A stretch of 64,000 bases of DNA. Source: an uncultured Bacteroidales bacterium (GTDB lineage: Bacteria; Bacteroidota; Bacteroidia; Bacteroidales; P3). The DNA is taken from contig CALUMK010000006.1 in NCBI GenBank assembly GCA_944321735.1, positions 1 to 64,000 on the forward strand, in the 5' to 3' direction. Position numbers and translations under genes: made by a program. Each line of letters opens with the position of its first letter. Position 1 is the stretch's first letter. The notes under the pieces were generated by a model. That model did no database searches. It was not told the DNA's origin and saw only the letters and a list, made by a program, of their open reading frames with translations. Below, piece by piece: positions 18,436 through 28,090 of the stretch.

Positions 18436-20181
18436 TCATTTCGACAAGGAGAAGATGAACTCCAAGCCGTGATCTTTGTACTTCCTGGCCGTGATCATCC
18501 CGCCATGGAATTGCACGGAGTTCTTGACAATGGCCAATCCCAAACCCGAACCTCCATCCTTGCGGGTCCTCCCCTCGCTGACCCGGTAAAAGCGGTCGAA
18601 AAGACGGGACAGATGCACATCGTCCACCCCGCAACCGGTATCGTAATAGTCGAAATGGTACAAACCAGCATCCTGGTCATACATCTCGATATGAATTACG
18701 ACCCCTTTGCCGGCATAATGCAGCGAGTTCTCTACCAAGTTCCTGAACAAGGCGTATAGCAAAGTCCGGTTCCCGTTCACTATTACGTCCGGTCCCAATG
18801 CATTCTCAAACACGACAGCCTGATTTTCCAAATCGATATGGAGGTCGTTCGCCACCTCTTCCACGATATTCCGGAGCACGACCGGCTCTTTCTTGAACAA
18901 GTCCGAAGCCTCCTCGATCTTGTTCAGGAAAGACACATCCTGGATCAAGTCGGTCAGACGCAAAGTCTGGTTATAAGCCCTTTCCAGAAAATACTTGCGC
19001 TGTTTCTCGTCCATGCCGTTCTCCAGCACCGTTTCCAAGTATCCCCGGATACTGCTGACAGGCGTCTTGAGCTCGTGGGCTATATTATTGGTCATCTCCT
19101 GCTTCAGCGTCTTGTTCTGTTCCAGCCGGGTCACATCGTCCAAGCTGACCTCGAAACCATTGTCGCTGAACACTAAAAGGCGAAGCTTGTACGTGCGTCC
19201 GTTCTTCTCGACCAAAGCCGAGTACGAGGGCAGCTTGGCATCGTTAGGCTGGACAGGAAGGCTCGCATCGAGAAAATCCGTCATCGCCTTGAATTCCGGC
19301 GCCGAGAAAATCCTCCCCATATCGAAAGTGGGTTCATCCAGGATGTTGCTGACATATTGGACAAACAAAGCATTGGCATAAATCTTCTCCCGTTGCGGAG
19401 AGAAAATGCAAATGCCTTCCTGCACGTAATGGAAGTGACGGATCAGCTTTTCCTGCAAGACATTGATTTCATCCTTGCTCTGCTGCAACTGCTGGTAATT
19501 GCGCATGATTTTCCTCAGGAGCAATCCCGTTTCGTTTTCCGGCAGTTTGAATTGGCTGTAATCCAGATTGGAAGGACTTTCCGAATCCAGAAAATCGCTA
19601 ATCCGGACCAGACTCTTGCGCAAGATGTCCGAATGCAGCAAGACCAAGCACAAGGCACTGAAAAACAGAAGAAGCAAAAAGATCGAGAAAAGATTGCTCG
19701 ATGTGAACAATGTTTCCGAATACACAAAAGGCATATCCATCCATAGCATGAAATCAGGATATTGCCGAGCATAGTAGAAATGCGGCTGGTCTGAACCGAA
19801 AGGAATGCGGATGCCCGATCCCGTCCCGGCAATCAAGGCGTTCTGCACTTCCGGCTCTTCCGAATAGTCGGACATGACCCCGCGGAGGGAATCCCCGATC
19901 CGGTACTCCCCAGTCGGGTTCAGGATGCAAATCTTCACTTCCGGAATAATCATATCCAAAGCTTCAGCCTGGGAAACGAACTTTTCCACGCTATCTACCG
20001 GATAATGTTGCATGAATCCCGCCGTCAAGTCGGATAAAATGGCAAACTGGAAACGGTAAAGCTCCTTGGCATGATCCTTCTCGCGTTGCAGCTGGACCCA
20101 GGCCAAAGCCAAGGAAAAAATCAGGAACAAGGCCGCACAGGCCAAAATCAGTTTGCCTTTGTAATTCACTCTCATTCGCAT
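18436..20181 (-). CDS. phoR: Membrane sensor histidine kinase, PhoR-like
   Basis: 581 residues. Transmembrane segments lie at about residues 9-28 and 165-187, framing a periplasmic sensor region. A PAS-like segment (about 240-345, EGICIFSPQREKIYANALF) precedes the dimerisation helix with the phospho-accepting His in IAHELKTPVSSIRGYLE (about 370). The ATPase domain shows the N box NLVENSLHY, the G1 box DTGCGV and the G2 box GSGLGLAIV. It lies 78 bp downstream of the PhoB-like regulator, itself downstream of phoU and the pst genes, so it most likely senses phosphate limitation through Pst/PhoU and phosphorylates PhoB. The pairing is by context; the symbol is used in that sense. MRMR offers two possible starts. 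Confidence 0.85.
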   Translation of the reverse strand: MRMRVNYKGKLILACAALFLIFSLALAWVQLQREKDHAKELYRFQFAILSDLTAGFMQHYPVDSVEKFVSQAEALDMIIPEVKICILNPTGEYRIGDSLRGVMSDYSEEPEVQNALIAGTGSGIRIPFGSDQPHFYYARQYPDFMLWMDMPFVYSETLFTSSNLFSIFLLLLFFSALCLVLLHSDILRKSLVRISDFLDSESPSNLDYSQFKLPENETGLLLRKIMRNYQQLQQSKDEINVLQEKLIRHFHYVQEGICIFSPQREKIYANALFVQYVSNILDEPTFDMGRIFSAPEFKAMTDFLDASLPVQPNDAKLPSYSALVEKNGRTYKLRLLVFSDNGFEVSLDDVTRLEQNKTLKQEMTNNIAHELKTPVSSIRGYLETVLENGMDEKQRKYFLERAYNQTLRLTDLIQDVSFLNKIEEASDLFKKEPVVLRNIVEEVANDLHIDLENQAVVFENALGPDVIVNGNRTLLYALFRNLVENSLHYAGKGVVIHIEMYDQDAGLYHFDYYDTGCGVDDVHLSRLFDRFYRVSEGRTRKDGGSGLGLAIVKNSVQFHGGMITARKYKDHGLEFIFSLSK

Positions 20182-20259
20182 TTCTCCAATGATTTTCTGT
20201 TTGCTGCCGGCACGGACAAGCTTTGGTCATACGGATTCCAGCCGGCCAGAAACCTGATT

Positions 20260-20967
20260 TTACAAAGTGGAAAAATAATAGCCGTATCCGGAGCGGTTCA
20301 TGATACGGCTGCCGTATTCTTGCAGCTTTTTCCGCAGGCGGGTGATATGCACGTCCACCGTCCGATCCAGCACGCAGCCATCCTCCGGCCAAACGGTCTT
20401 CAAGATTTCCTCCCTGGAATAAACCCGGTCCGGGCTTTCGAACAACAAGCGGAACAGTTCGAATTCCCTTCGCGTCAATTGCACAGGCATGCCATTTACC
20501 AGCACGTCCTTACGGGAATAATCGACTTTCAGGTTCTCGTCTTCCCATGTCTTGGAGTGATCGGCCGCCTTTGACAAGTCCTTGGCCACATGACGAGTGC
20601 GGTGCAACAAGGCCTTGACCCGCGCATTGACTTCCTTGATGGAAAACGGCTTGGGAATATAGTCATCGGCTCCCAAGCTGAAACCCGTCAGCAAGTCGTT
20701 TTCCGTATCCTTGGCGGTCAAGAAGATGATAGGTACATCCAGGTTCTTTTCCTTATGAATCTTGTTGGCTGTTTCAAAGCCGTTTATTCCGCCCATCATC
20801 ACATCCAGCAGCACCATGTCGAAAGAAGAATCGAGCTTTTCCAGAGCCTCCTCCCCCGAATAGGCCACCTCCACCTGGTATCCTTCGTTTTCCAAATTGA
20901 ATTGCAGGATGCGGCAGAGATCCTCCTCGTCATCCACAATCAATATCCTTGCTTTTTCCATTGTCAT
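20260..20967 (-). CDS. phoB: OmpR/PhoB-family response regulator
   Basis: 235 residues. The receiver domain (about 1-120) has the acidic pair in LIVDDEEDLC, the phospho-acceptor Asp in MVLLDVMMGG (about residue 55), the Thr of IFLTAKD and the Lys of DDYIPKPFSI. The C-terminal winged helix (about 140-232) has LTRREFELFRLLFESPDRVYS and VDVHITRLRKKLQEYG, typical of the OmpR/PhoB class. It is expected to bind DNA at phosphate-regulated promoters when phosphorylated. It sits between phoU and phoR on the same strand. The start may be the first Met or the third residue (MEKARIL). Confidence 0.9.
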   Translation of the reverse strand: MTMEKARILIVDDEEDLCRILQFNLENEGYQVEVAYSGEEALEKLDSSFDMVLLDVMMGGINGFETANKIHKEKNLDVPIIFLTAKDTENDLLTGFSLGADDYIPKPFSIKEVNARVKALLHRTRHVAKDLSKAADHSKTWEDENLKVDYSRKDVLVNGMPVQLTRREFELFRLLFESPDRVYSREEILKTVWPEDGCVLDRTVDVHITRLRKKLQEYGSRIMNRSGYGYYFSTL

Positions 20968-21019
20968 CGTTTATCTGTTCAGGATTTTCCCTTGCCTGCG
21001 AGTTTCCCTCGCCGGCAGG

Positions 21020-21715
21020 CTATTCGCTTTTGGCATCCCGGTGCTTCCAGTCCTTGCCTTCCATAAGGAACAATGCCGATTCGGCAATATTGGTGGCATG
21101 GTCGGCAATCCGTTCCATATTGTAGGCCATTGCGCTCATGCAGACTATATCCCGAAGATCCGCCTGCGTCAAGTCGGCAATCGGGGCCTCTATCAAACGC
21201 CGGGTGATTTCTTCGAGCATGGAATCCGCCACGCTGTCTTTGGCAATCGTATCCCTTGCCAACAGGTTGTCTTCGCAAGTGAACGCGAAAATAGCATTCT
21301 GGGCCATTTTTTCCGAAACGGCCAGAAGTTCGAACAAACGCCCCCGGATCCCTGCCAGAACCGGGGTCTCAGAACCGAGCTGCACCGCATATTCCGCCAG
21401 ATTCTTGGTCAAGTCCCCCATTCTCTCCAAGTAGGAAGACATGTCATGGTATGCCATGATTTTGCGCAAATCGCTGGCCCGAGGGCCATACAAAACAATG
21501 CTGCGGACTATTTCTTCGCGCATTTTCACTTCCAAACCGTCCAGAACCTTCTCGTTCATGTCCAGCTCGTTCATCTTCTCGTCCCTCAATTCCCCTTGCG
21601 CCTTGTATATTTTCTCCAGCAAATCAAACTGCTTGAGCACCAAGGTCGAAAAGACGCGAAAGTCCTCGTTCATCAATTCGAGTGCCTGTTCTATCTTCGA
21701 TTTCATCAATTCCAT
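21020..21715 (-). CDS. phoU: Phosphate signalling protein PhoU
   Basis: 231 residues from the ATG at 21715, chosen because a purine-rich aggaaaa lies just upstream; the frame also has an ATG at 21760. The protein is all-helical with two copies of the PhoU metal-binding helix pair, seen in motifs such as RASDLRKIMAYHDMSSYLERMGD-type sequence and, in the second half, a matching MAYNMERIADHATNIAESALF. PhoU dampens PhoR signalling when the Pst transporter is busy with phosphate and restrains uptake. Located between pstB and the phoB-like gene, as expected for a phosphate regulon. Confidence 0.92.
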   Translation of the reverse strand: MELMKSKIEQALELMNEDFRVFSTLVLKQFDLLEKIYKAQGELRDEKMNELDMNEKVLDGLEVKMREEIVRSIVLYGPRASDLRKIMAYHDMSSYLERMGDLTKNLAEYAVQLGSETPVLAGIRGRLFELLAVSEKMAQNAIFAFTCEDNLLARDTIAKDSVADSMLEEITRRLIEAPIADLTQADLRDIVCMSAMAYNMERIADHATNIAESALFLMEGKDWKHRDAKSE

Positions 21716-21844
21716 ATCGTTTTCCTGTTCTTTTGCGATATCCAAGACGGATAAACGCAAAAAGTTTCAAAATACAAAGTTAACAATCCAGCGGTTTGCC
21801 GTGATGGCCAAATCTGTCTCGTGCAAACGTTCCTCGGCGGCCGA

Positions 21845-22669
21845 TTAACCGAACTGACCGGACAGATACTCTTCCGTCCTCTTGTCCCTCGGATTGGTGA
21901 AAATGGTCTGCGTATCGGAAAATTCGACCAATTCCCCCAAATACATGAACATGGAGTCGTCCGATATCCGAGCCGCCTGCGACATATTGTGCGTCACAAT
22001 CAAGATAGTGAACTCTTTCTTCAGTTCCAGCAGCATGTCCTCGATCTTGCGGGTGGCAATCGGGTCGAGCGCGGAAGTCGGCTCGTCCATCAGCAGGATA
22101 CGAGGCCGCAAAGCCACCGCCCGGGCGATGCACAGGCGTTGCTGCTGACCTCCGGACAAGAAACTGCCCCTTTTCATCAGGCTGTCCTTCACTTCATCCC
22201 AAAGCCCCACGTCCTGCAATGACTTCTGCACGATTTCATCCTTTTGCGCCTTGGATACCTTGATGCCGTTCAACTTGTATCCGGCCAGCACATTCTCGTA
22301 GATGCTCATGGTCGGGAACGGATTGGGCCTTTGGAATACCATCCCGGCTTTCCTCCTCACTTCCATCGCGTTCATCTGAAGCACGTCCTTGCCGTCCAAT
22401 AAGATTTGCCCGGTGGTCTTGATTTCCGGGTAAAGCTCGTGCATACGGTTCACCGAACGCAGCAAGGTGCTCTTGCCGCATCCGGAGGGCCCCATGATGG
22501 CCGTGATGCTCCTCTCCTTGATAGCGGCGTTCACGCTCTTCACCGCCCATTTCCCTTCCGTATAGGAAATGCTCACATCCTTGAATTCCAAAATGCAGTG
22601 CTTCGGACTGCCTTGGGTCGTATCTTGCATGTTTTCCATAATCGTCATAATTAGAATCAGATTTTCCAT
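21845..22669 (-). CDS. pstB: Phosphate ABC transporter ATP-binding protein PstB
   Basis: 274 residues. Walker A GPSGCGKST (about residue 55), Q-loop FQRPNPFPMS-like stretch QRPNPFPTMSIYENV, which is characteristic of PstB, signature LSGGQQQRLCIARA, Walker B ILLMDEPTSALD and the switch His in VTHNMSQAARISD. It hydrolyses ATP to drive phosphate import through PstC/PstA. The annotated start overlaps the last bases of pstA by 13 bp; later Met codons (MTIMENM, MQDTTQG) are also possible. Translational coupling with pstA is likely. Confidence 0.95.
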   Translation of the reverse strand: MENLILIMTIMENMQDTTQGSPKHCILEFKDVSISYTEGKWAVKSVNAAIKERSITAIMGPSGCGKSTLLRSVNRMHELYPEIKTTGQILLDGKDVLQMNAMEVRRKAGMVFQRPNPFPTMSIYENVLAGYKLNGIKVSKAQKDEIVQKSLQDVGLWDEVKDSLMKRGSFLSGGQQQRLCIARAVALRPRILLMDEPTSALDPIATRKIEDMLLELKKEFTILIVTHNMSQAARISDDSMFMYLGELVEFSDTQTIFTNPRDKRTEEYLSGQFG

Positions 22670-23529
22670 TTACGGGCAATCCGCTTGGCCAGCAGGTTCA
22701 GCACCAGTATCAGCAGCAGAAGGAATAGCGAAGTGCTCCAGATCAAGCCGGACAAGTTCGGGTCATTGTAAAATTCCCAGATTTGCAATGGCAGCGCCGA
22801 CATCGGTTCGAAAATGTTCCATTCGATAGCCGAAGCCCCAAGAGCGGTCAGCATCAAAGGCGCGGTTTCCCCCAAGACACGGGATACCGCCAGCAGGATA
22901 CCGGTGAACAGCCCCCCGAAGGCAGAAGGAAGCAAGACTCGGAGAATCACCGTCGAATAAGACGCCCCCAAAGCCAGACCGGCCTCCTTTAACGAACCCG
23001 GCAGCATCTTCAATGTCTCTTCCGTAGACCGGATAATCAATGGCAGCATCAGCATCGCCAACGCGATTCCTCCAGCAAAACCGGAATAAGAACCCAAGGG
23101 TTTCACTACCCACCCGTAGATGATAAGACCGATGACAATGGAGGGCGTGCCTTGCAAAAGTTCGGCAACCGAACGCACGACACCGGAAAACCTGGATTCG
23201 GGATGCTCCGACAGCCGGATTCCGGCCAGGATTCCAACCGGAACCGCAATGACGACAGCCATCAGCACCATCAGCAGAGATCCCACCAGGCCATTGGCAA
23301 CGCCTCCCGGAATCAAATCCCCCGCATTGACCGCCATCATGGCTTCCAAGCTGTTGGGCGCTTCCTCCGTAAAGAAACTCCAGTTCAGCTGCCGATAGCC
23401 CTTTTTCAATACTTCCCAAATAATCAACACCAAAGGGATTGCCGTCAACGCTGACAACACGCAAACCGCCCCGAAAAAGATCCGGTCCTTGACCAAACGC
23501 GACTTTTTCATTCTTGTGTTCGTTTCCAT
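22657..23529 (-). CDS. pstA: Phosphate ABC transporter permease PstA
   Basis: 290 residues with about six transmembrane helices, the first near residues 15-38 (FFGAVCVLSALTAIPLVLII). The permease EAA-type loop is seen as TLKMLPGSLKEAGLALGASYSTVILRVLLP-type sequence near residues 170-200, followed by GILLAVSRVLGETAPLM, a stretch conserved in PstA. It forms the inner-membrane channel with PstC. One base separates it from pstC and it overlaps pstB. Confidence 0.94.
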   Translation of the reverse strand: METNTRMKKSRLVKDRIFFGAVCVLSALTAIPLVLIIWEVLKKGYRQLNWSFFTEEAPNSLEAMMAVNAGDLIPGGVANGLVGSLLMVLMAVVIAVPVGILAGIRLSEHPESRFSGVVRSVAELLQGTPSIVIGLIIYGWVVKPLGSYSGFAGGIALAMLMLPLIIRSTEETLKMLPGSLKEAGLALGASYSTVILRVLLPSAFGGLFTGILLAVSRVLGETAPLMLTALGASAIEWNIFEPMSALPLQIWEFYNDPNLSGLIWSTSLFLLLLILVLNLLAKRIARKWKI

Positions 23530-23530
23530 C

Positions 23531-24388
23531 TTATTTTCCCCTTTGACGCTTCATAATCAATTTGCCCAAGAAATTAATCACCGCCGTGATAATGAACAGC
23601 AACAAGCCAATCGCAATCAAGGAACTCAGCTTCAAGCCCGACGCTTCCCCGAATTGGTTGGCTATCACACTGGCCATGGTGTTCCCCGTATCTCCCAACG
23701 AACGAGGTATCTGGATCGTGTTCCCAATCAGCATGGTCACCGCCATCGTCTCGCCCAAGGCACGCCCTAAGGCCAGCACGTAACCGGCAAAGATGCCGGA
23801 TCCTGCCACCGGGAAAACCACAGTCCGGATAACCTCCAGCCGGGTCGCGCCCAAACTGTACGCGCCCTCTTTCAATTCGTTGGGTACCATGCTGATGAAC
23901 TCGGCGCTCAAGGACGAAGCATAAGGAATAATCATGATAGCCAGAACGATAGAAGAAGTCAGAACCCCGAAACCCTGATCGGAAAGCCCCCAGGATTTCA
24001 TCAACGGGCACAAGGTATAAAAACCCCACAAGCCATAGACAATCGACGGGATGCCCGCCAAAAGATCCACGATGCTGCTAATGACCGAAGCTATCCTGGT
24101 CTTCCTGAAATATTCGCCGGTAAAAAGAGCCACCGGCAACGAAAACGGGATGCACAGGACCAAAGCCAGGAAAGAAGTGTACAAAGTCCCTGTCACGAAA
24201 GCCCATGCGCCGTATTCCTCCTTCCCTGCCGTAGGATCCCATTCGGCGGAGAACAAGAAGCGGAAGAAACCGAACTGGCCGAAAGCTTGCCAAGAGCCGG
24301 AAACCAAGGAATAAACCATGGCCGCGCAAAGCAAGAGGACCAGAACGCAAGCCCCGTACAACAGTCCTCTGAATATCTTGTCTTTCAT
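23531..24388 (-). CDS. pstC: Phosphate ABC transporter permease PstC
   Basis: 285 residues, polytopic with about six helices. The motif VPNELKEGAYSLGATRLEV followed by GYVLALGRALGETMAVTMLIGN is the conserved cytoplasmic loop of PstC-type permeases. The stretch FLFSAEWDPTAGKEEYG after the first helix is also typical of the family. It partners PstA in phosphate import and lies 55 bp after pstS. Confidence 0.94.
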   Translation of the reverse strand: MKDKIFRGLLYGACVLVLLLCAAMVYSLVSGSWQAFGQFGFFRFLFSAEWDPTAGKEEYGAWAFVTGTLYTSFLALVLCIPFSLPVALFTGEYFRKTRIASVISSIVDLLAGIPSIVYGLWGFYTLCPLMKSWGLSDQGFGVLTSSIVLAIMIIPYASSLSAEFISMVPNELKEGAYSLGATRLEVIRTVVFPVAGSGIFAGYVLALGRALGETMAVTMLIGNTIQIPRSLGDTGNTMASVIANQFGEASGLKLSSLIAIGLLLFIITAVINFLGKLIMKRQRGK

Positions 24389-24443
24389 ATTTCTATCTCG
24401 TTATAATTCCGCGCCCCTCTTCCTCCCGCTTCAAGCTGAAAGC

Positions 24444-25493
24444 CTACTGTATAGGTTGGCCGTTGAATGTCATCGAAGCGATTTGCGCTTTGGCCTTGGC
24501 TGCCATGTCGGCCGAAAGCGGAGCATAATGGACTTTGACGGTCATTGCCTGAGCCTCCTGGCCGATCATCCAATAGAGGAAATCCTGCAAGGTCTTGGCT
24601 TGTTCAATCGTGCGTCCATCGTATGCCTGCTCCTGATAGGCCAGAATCCATGTCAGGCAGCTGACCGGATAGGCATCTTCCGATGCGGAATTGGTAATCA
24701 TCACACGGGTATCATCAGGAATATTTCCGGTGGCGGCAGCCGAGATGCTTTCGGTGCTGGGTTGCACGAAATTGCCCGCCGCGTTCTGCATCAAAGCCAT
24801 CGGAATCCGAGCAGAAAAAGCGTATTCGGAACCGATATAGCCAATCGCGCCTTCGGTCTGCTTGATATTGCCCGCCACACCAGGATTTCCCTTGGCCGCC
24901 ATGCCCACCGGCCATTTCAAGGCCTTGCCTGCACCTACCGTCTTGGCCCATTCCTCGCTCACTTGCGAGAGGTAATGGCTGAAAACATAGGTGGTACCGC
25001 TTCCGTCCGAACGGTAAACCGGGAAAATCTTCATATCCGGCAGCTTCACATCCGGATTGACGGCAGCAATCGCAGGATCGGACCACATGGTAAGTTTGCC
25101 CAAATAAATGTCGCTCAACAACTGGGGCGTAAGACGCAACTCCTTGACACCCGGCAGGTTGTATGCCAGCACGGCAGCCCCAAGGCAAGTGGGCACATGA
25201 ATGACCGCCGGCATGCTCTTCATCTCGTCATCATTCAGGAAAGCATCGCTGCCCGCAAAATCCACCAGACGGTCCGCCAAGCTGCGGATACCGGTACCGC
25301 TGCCCTGAGCCCCGTAATTGACAGCCACGCCAGTCGAGGTCTTATAGGCATCGAACGCCATATTGTAATAAGGAAGCGGGAAAGTGGCCCCGGCGCCTAC
25401 CAGGCCGGAAGATTTCTTTGACCCACAGGAAACCAAGGAAAGCATGGAAAGCCCTGCCATCAAGAATGCGGCAACTTTGAAGATTCTTTTCAT
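24444..25493 (-). CDS. pstS: Phosphate-binding lipoprotein PstS
   Basis: 349 residues. A lipoprotein signal ends in LSLVSC (Cys23). The mature protein opens with the phosphate-binding segment GAGATFPLPYYNMAFDAY; further ligand loops are GSGTGIRSLADRLVDFAGSD and YRSDGSGTTYVFSHYL, and the WPVGMAAKGNPGVAG turn is typical of PstS. It captures phosphate in the periplasm and delivers it to PstCA. First gene of the seven-gene phosphate block; a -7 box lies about 53 bp upstream. Confidence 0.95.
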   Translation of the reverse strand: MKRIFKVAAFLMAGLSMLSLVSCGSKKSSGLVGAGATFPLPYYNMAFDAYKTSTGVAVNYGAQGSGTGIRSLADRLVDFAGSDAFLNDDEMKSMPAVIHVPTCLGAAVLAYNLPGVKELRLTPQLLSDIYLGKLTMWSDPAIAAVNPDVKLPDMKIFPVYRSDGSGTTYVFSHYLSQVSEEWAKTVGAGKALKWPVGMAAKGNPGVAGNIKQTEGAIGYIGSEYAFSARIPMALMQNAAGNFVQPSTESISAAATGNIPDDTRVMITNSASEDAYPVSCLTWILAYQEQAYDGRTIEQAKTLQDFLYWMIGQEAQAMTVKVHYAPLSADMAAKAKAQIASMTFNGQPIQ

Positions 25494-25819
25494 GATTATG
25501 TTTTTTTGTTTGTTCAGCCAATTGAATCCTCATTGCGAGTTGCGGCAAAAGTATTTAGCTTTTCTTTCGTAGGTATTACAATTTTGTTTCGTTTTTGTTA
25601 ACTCTATAAATTAAGTGATTTTCAATTTGATACACAAAACGTATTGATTTCTGACCAGAAAGCATACGGAATCCTGCAAGACGGGCAATTCCGTGCAACC
25701 CCATGATTCCGCCCCTGAGGAATCTCTTGCCTTCAAAAAAAACGGAGCGGAAGCGATTCTACCGCAATAGCCGTCCCACCGACATCGTATCGCACGCGCC
25801 GATGAACAGAATAGCCATC
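25494..25819. other. Intergenic region upstream of pstS
   Basis: This 326-bp stretch between prmC and pstS holds the candidate pstS promoter near its left end, an A/T-rich segment at 25555-25640, and two small hairpins downstream of prmC (acggaat / attccgt around 25669-25697, and gattcc / ggaatc around 25705-25724) without T tracts. No gene is visible. Confidence 0.5.
25546..25553 (-). promoter_or_regulatory. -7 promoter box of the pst operon
   Basis: TACTTTTG on the minus strand matches TAnnTTTG and lies about 53 bp before the pstS ATG. No TTG-type -33 element occurs at the usual spacing of 19-21 bp, which would suit a promoter needing an activator such as PhoB; that dependence is inference. 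Confidence 0.55.
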
Positions 25820-26779
25820 TCAGAGAGACAATGGTTGTCGCGCCCGAACCATCCGGGCTTTCCCTTTGAAATCCTCGCGGACTTCCACATCATCAAAACC
25901 GGCACACCGCAGCAATTCCTGGTTTTCGCGGGGAAAAGCTTCGTTGATTTCCAATAGAATATAACCGCCGGCTTGCAAATAGGATCGAGCCAGCTTGGCG
26001 AGCGCCTTATAGTAAAGAAGGGGATCCTGTCCCTCCACAAACAAGGCCATCGCCGGCTCGTAATCCAATACATTGGATCGCATCTGCGCTCTTTCCGAAA
26101 GCGTTACGTAAGGAGGATTGGAAACCATTATCTGAAAAGGCCCTCTGGCGACCACATCATCGGGCAAGACGCCCTTCAAAATATCATGGCAGAACCAATG
26201 GACAGGAAGCTGTTGATTCAAAGCATTTCTTCGCGCCGTATCCAAAGCGACCGAAGAAAGGTCGCAGCCCCAGATTTCGGCATGGGGAAGCCGGGAGGCC
26301 AGTGCCAATGCCAATGCCCCGCTACCGGTACACAAATCCAATATCCGGCAAGGCATTTCCTTCCGCCAGGTATTTCCCTCCCTTGCCATGGCTTGCAGCG
26401 TGTCAAGCACCCACAAGAAAAGTTCTTCCGTTTCGGGTCGAGGAATCAGGACGCCCGGACCCACTTCCAGTTCCAATCCGGCAAAATAGGCTTTTCCAAA
26501 CACATATTGCACAGGCTCGCCTTTTTGCAAACGCGACAAGGCTTTTTCCATCCGGACGGACTGGGAAGAATCGAGTTCTTGACCCATTTCGGCCAGCAAG
26601 CGGGGTTTCGGCATCCCGCTCACCTCCTCTGCCGCCCAATAGAACAGGGATTCTGCTTCATACCTGTCATACAAGGCTGAAAGTTCTTGGACATAACGTG
26701 TTTTCCAGAAACGGAAATCAAGGCATATCGATGGCTTTCCGGACAAAAAATCCTTACGCAAGGCTTCCATTTCCATCAT
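25820..26779 (-). CDS. prmC: Release factor N5-glutamine methyltransferase PrmC (HemK)
   Basis: 319 residues. The N-terminal helical domain (about 1-95) precedes a Rossmann methyltransferase domain with the SAM motif LDLCTGSGALALALA (about 165-180), the acidic residue of IWGCDLSSVALD, and the catalytic NPPYVTLSE (about 230), the hallmark of the family. PVQYVFGKAYFAGLELEVGPGVLIPRPE-type sequence preceding the SAM site is also typical. It methylates the GGQ glutamine of release factors RF1 and RF2. A slightly longer N-terminus (MMEMEALRKDF) leaves the exact start open. Confidence 0.94.
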   Translation of the reverse strand: MMEMEALRKDFLSGKPSICLDFRFWKTRYVQELSALYDRYEAESLFYWAAEEVSGMPKPRLLAEMGQELDSSQSVRMEKALSRLQKGEPVQYVFGKAYFAGLELEVGPGVLIPRPETEELFLWVLDTLQAMAREGNTWRKEMPCRILDLCTGSGALALALASRLPHAEIWGCDLSSVALDTARRNALNQQLPVHWFCHDILKGVLPDDVVARGPFQIMVSNPPYVTLSERAQMRSNVLDYEPAMALFVEGQDPLLYYKALAKLARSYLQAGGYILLEINEAFPRENQELLRCAGFDDVEVREDFKGKARMVRARQPLSL

Positions 26780-26863
26780 TTTGGGTCTTCAGATATCAAT
26801 GCCGTTTTACAAATCATAGTATTCCAGCCCTCAACAGCAAGCCAGAAGGTGGTGCATCAGGGG

Positions 26864-27862
26864 TCAGGGCTTGTAGCGCGATATTTCCAGCACGGTCCTC
26901 GAATCCGCCCTGCTCAAGCCCTCCATATCCGTATCTTTCCTGTCCATATAGGATTCCACCATTTTCCAGCCGACGAACCAGGAAAGGCGTGCTGGAGCAC
27001 CGGGGAGCATCGGGTTGAATGGACCATCGTTGACAAAATACCGGTAGGCAAAAGGGTCGGAAGAAAACAACAAATCCTGTTGAATCAAATAGTTCCATAC
27101 CAAAGACTCGTTTTCCTCGCACCAAGCCATCTGCTCGTCGGTATATCCCAAGAGCACCGGCATGGACACATCGGGCAAAAGCCGACGCATCAGGTACACC
27201 ACCTTGCCTTCCTGCACGATATGGTCGAGCAAGCTTTTGCAATCCCGCTCGCCAAAGGCTGCCACGGCCAGAATCCGAGCCGCATCCGGCATCAGATAAT
27301 CCGGGCTGAACCTCCGGCTCATATACCTCGGAATCCCCGCTTCATCCATAAGATATTGATTCCCTTTTATATAAAAATCCAATCCCAGCACCATGACCGA
27401 ATCCATATAAATAACCCGGCTGGCATGATCCTGAAAATAAGGATAAGCCAGATACGTATAGACCTCAGGAATCCGGATTCCTGGACACATCGCCTTTGCC
27501 TTGCCGAACAGAAGCCCGAACTCGCGACTCAACTGCAGCGAATCTTTCCCGTACTGCTCCACGACAAATCCGTACAATTGCCGGACAACCGGGTCTTCCA
27601 TGAAGAGTTTGATTTGCTCGATGTTCAGGCTGTCGGTAACATCCGCACCCTCAAAAAACAAGGGGTATGCCAACGCAAGCCTTTCCAATTCTGCCTGGAT
27701 GGAGGCCGTATCCATCTGCATCACATCCACTTCATACCGATATACAGCCACCGGCTCTATCGTCTCCCCCTTGGGGGCATGGCAGGAGAACATACAGGCG
27801 ACCAACGCAAAGACAAAAAAACTTCCAGCTTGGAATTTCAAACGATTCCGCATCTTGTCCAA
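26864..27862 (-). CDS. gldB: Gliding-motility/T9SS-associated lipoprotein GldB
   Basis: 332 residues. An N-terminal hydrophobic segment ends in a lipobox-like CMFSC. The body matches the GldB family in layout: VDVMQMDTASIQAELERLA near the start, YPLFFEGA, the central segment MVLGLDFYIKGNQYLMDEAG and PRYMSRRFSPDYLMP, and the late ARLSWFVGWKMVESYM, which recalls the Zn-peptidase-like fold of DUF2268-type proteins. GldB is needed for gliding in Flavobacterium, but homologues are common in non-gliding Bacteroidales, where the role is not settled. nadE lies nearby on the other strand. The start could be at the first or the fourth residue (MRNRLKF). Confidence 0.8.
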   Translation of the reverse strand: MDKMRNRLKFQAGSFFVFALVACMFSCHAPKGETIEPVAVYRYEVDVMQMDTASIQAELERLALAYPLFFEGADVTDSLNIEQIKLFMEDPVVRQLYGFVVEQYGKDSLQLSREFGLLFGKAKAMCPGIRIPEVYTYLAYPYFQDHASRVIYMDSVMVLGLDFYIKGNQYLMDEAGIPRYMSRRFSPDYLMPDAARILAVAAFGERDCKSLLDHIVQEGKVVYLMRRLLPDVSMPVLLGYTDEQMAWCEENESLVWNYLIQQDLLFSSDPFAYRYFVNDGPFNPMLPGAPARLSWFVGWKMVESYMDRKDTDMEGLSRADSRTVLEISRYKP

Positions 27863-27947
27863 GAATTTATACGTTTGTAATTAACTTCTGCACTTTTTTT
27901 TGTGGAATACTTAGCCCGACCATTTCCCTTAACCGGGATTTTTTCGT

Positions 27948-27955
27948 TACTTTTG
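27948..27955 (+). promoter_or_regulatory. -7 promoter box upstream of the PorT-like barrel gene
   Basis: TACTTTTG matches TAnnTTTG about 135 bp before the ATG at 28091. A possible box for the divergent gldB, TAACTTTG, lies at 28026-28033 on the minus strand, so the two leaders would overlap by roughly 60 bp. Confidence 0.4.
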
Positions 27956-28090
27956 TCTTTGTCTAATCCTTGAGGATGGATTCCTGCGTTCTTATGACAA
28001 GTTCGGATAAGCCCCCACCAGCCTCCAAAGTTAGAAAAAATCCTTGATGCCGTAAAAGGATCAAGCAATGATACCCTAAAAGAGTTCATC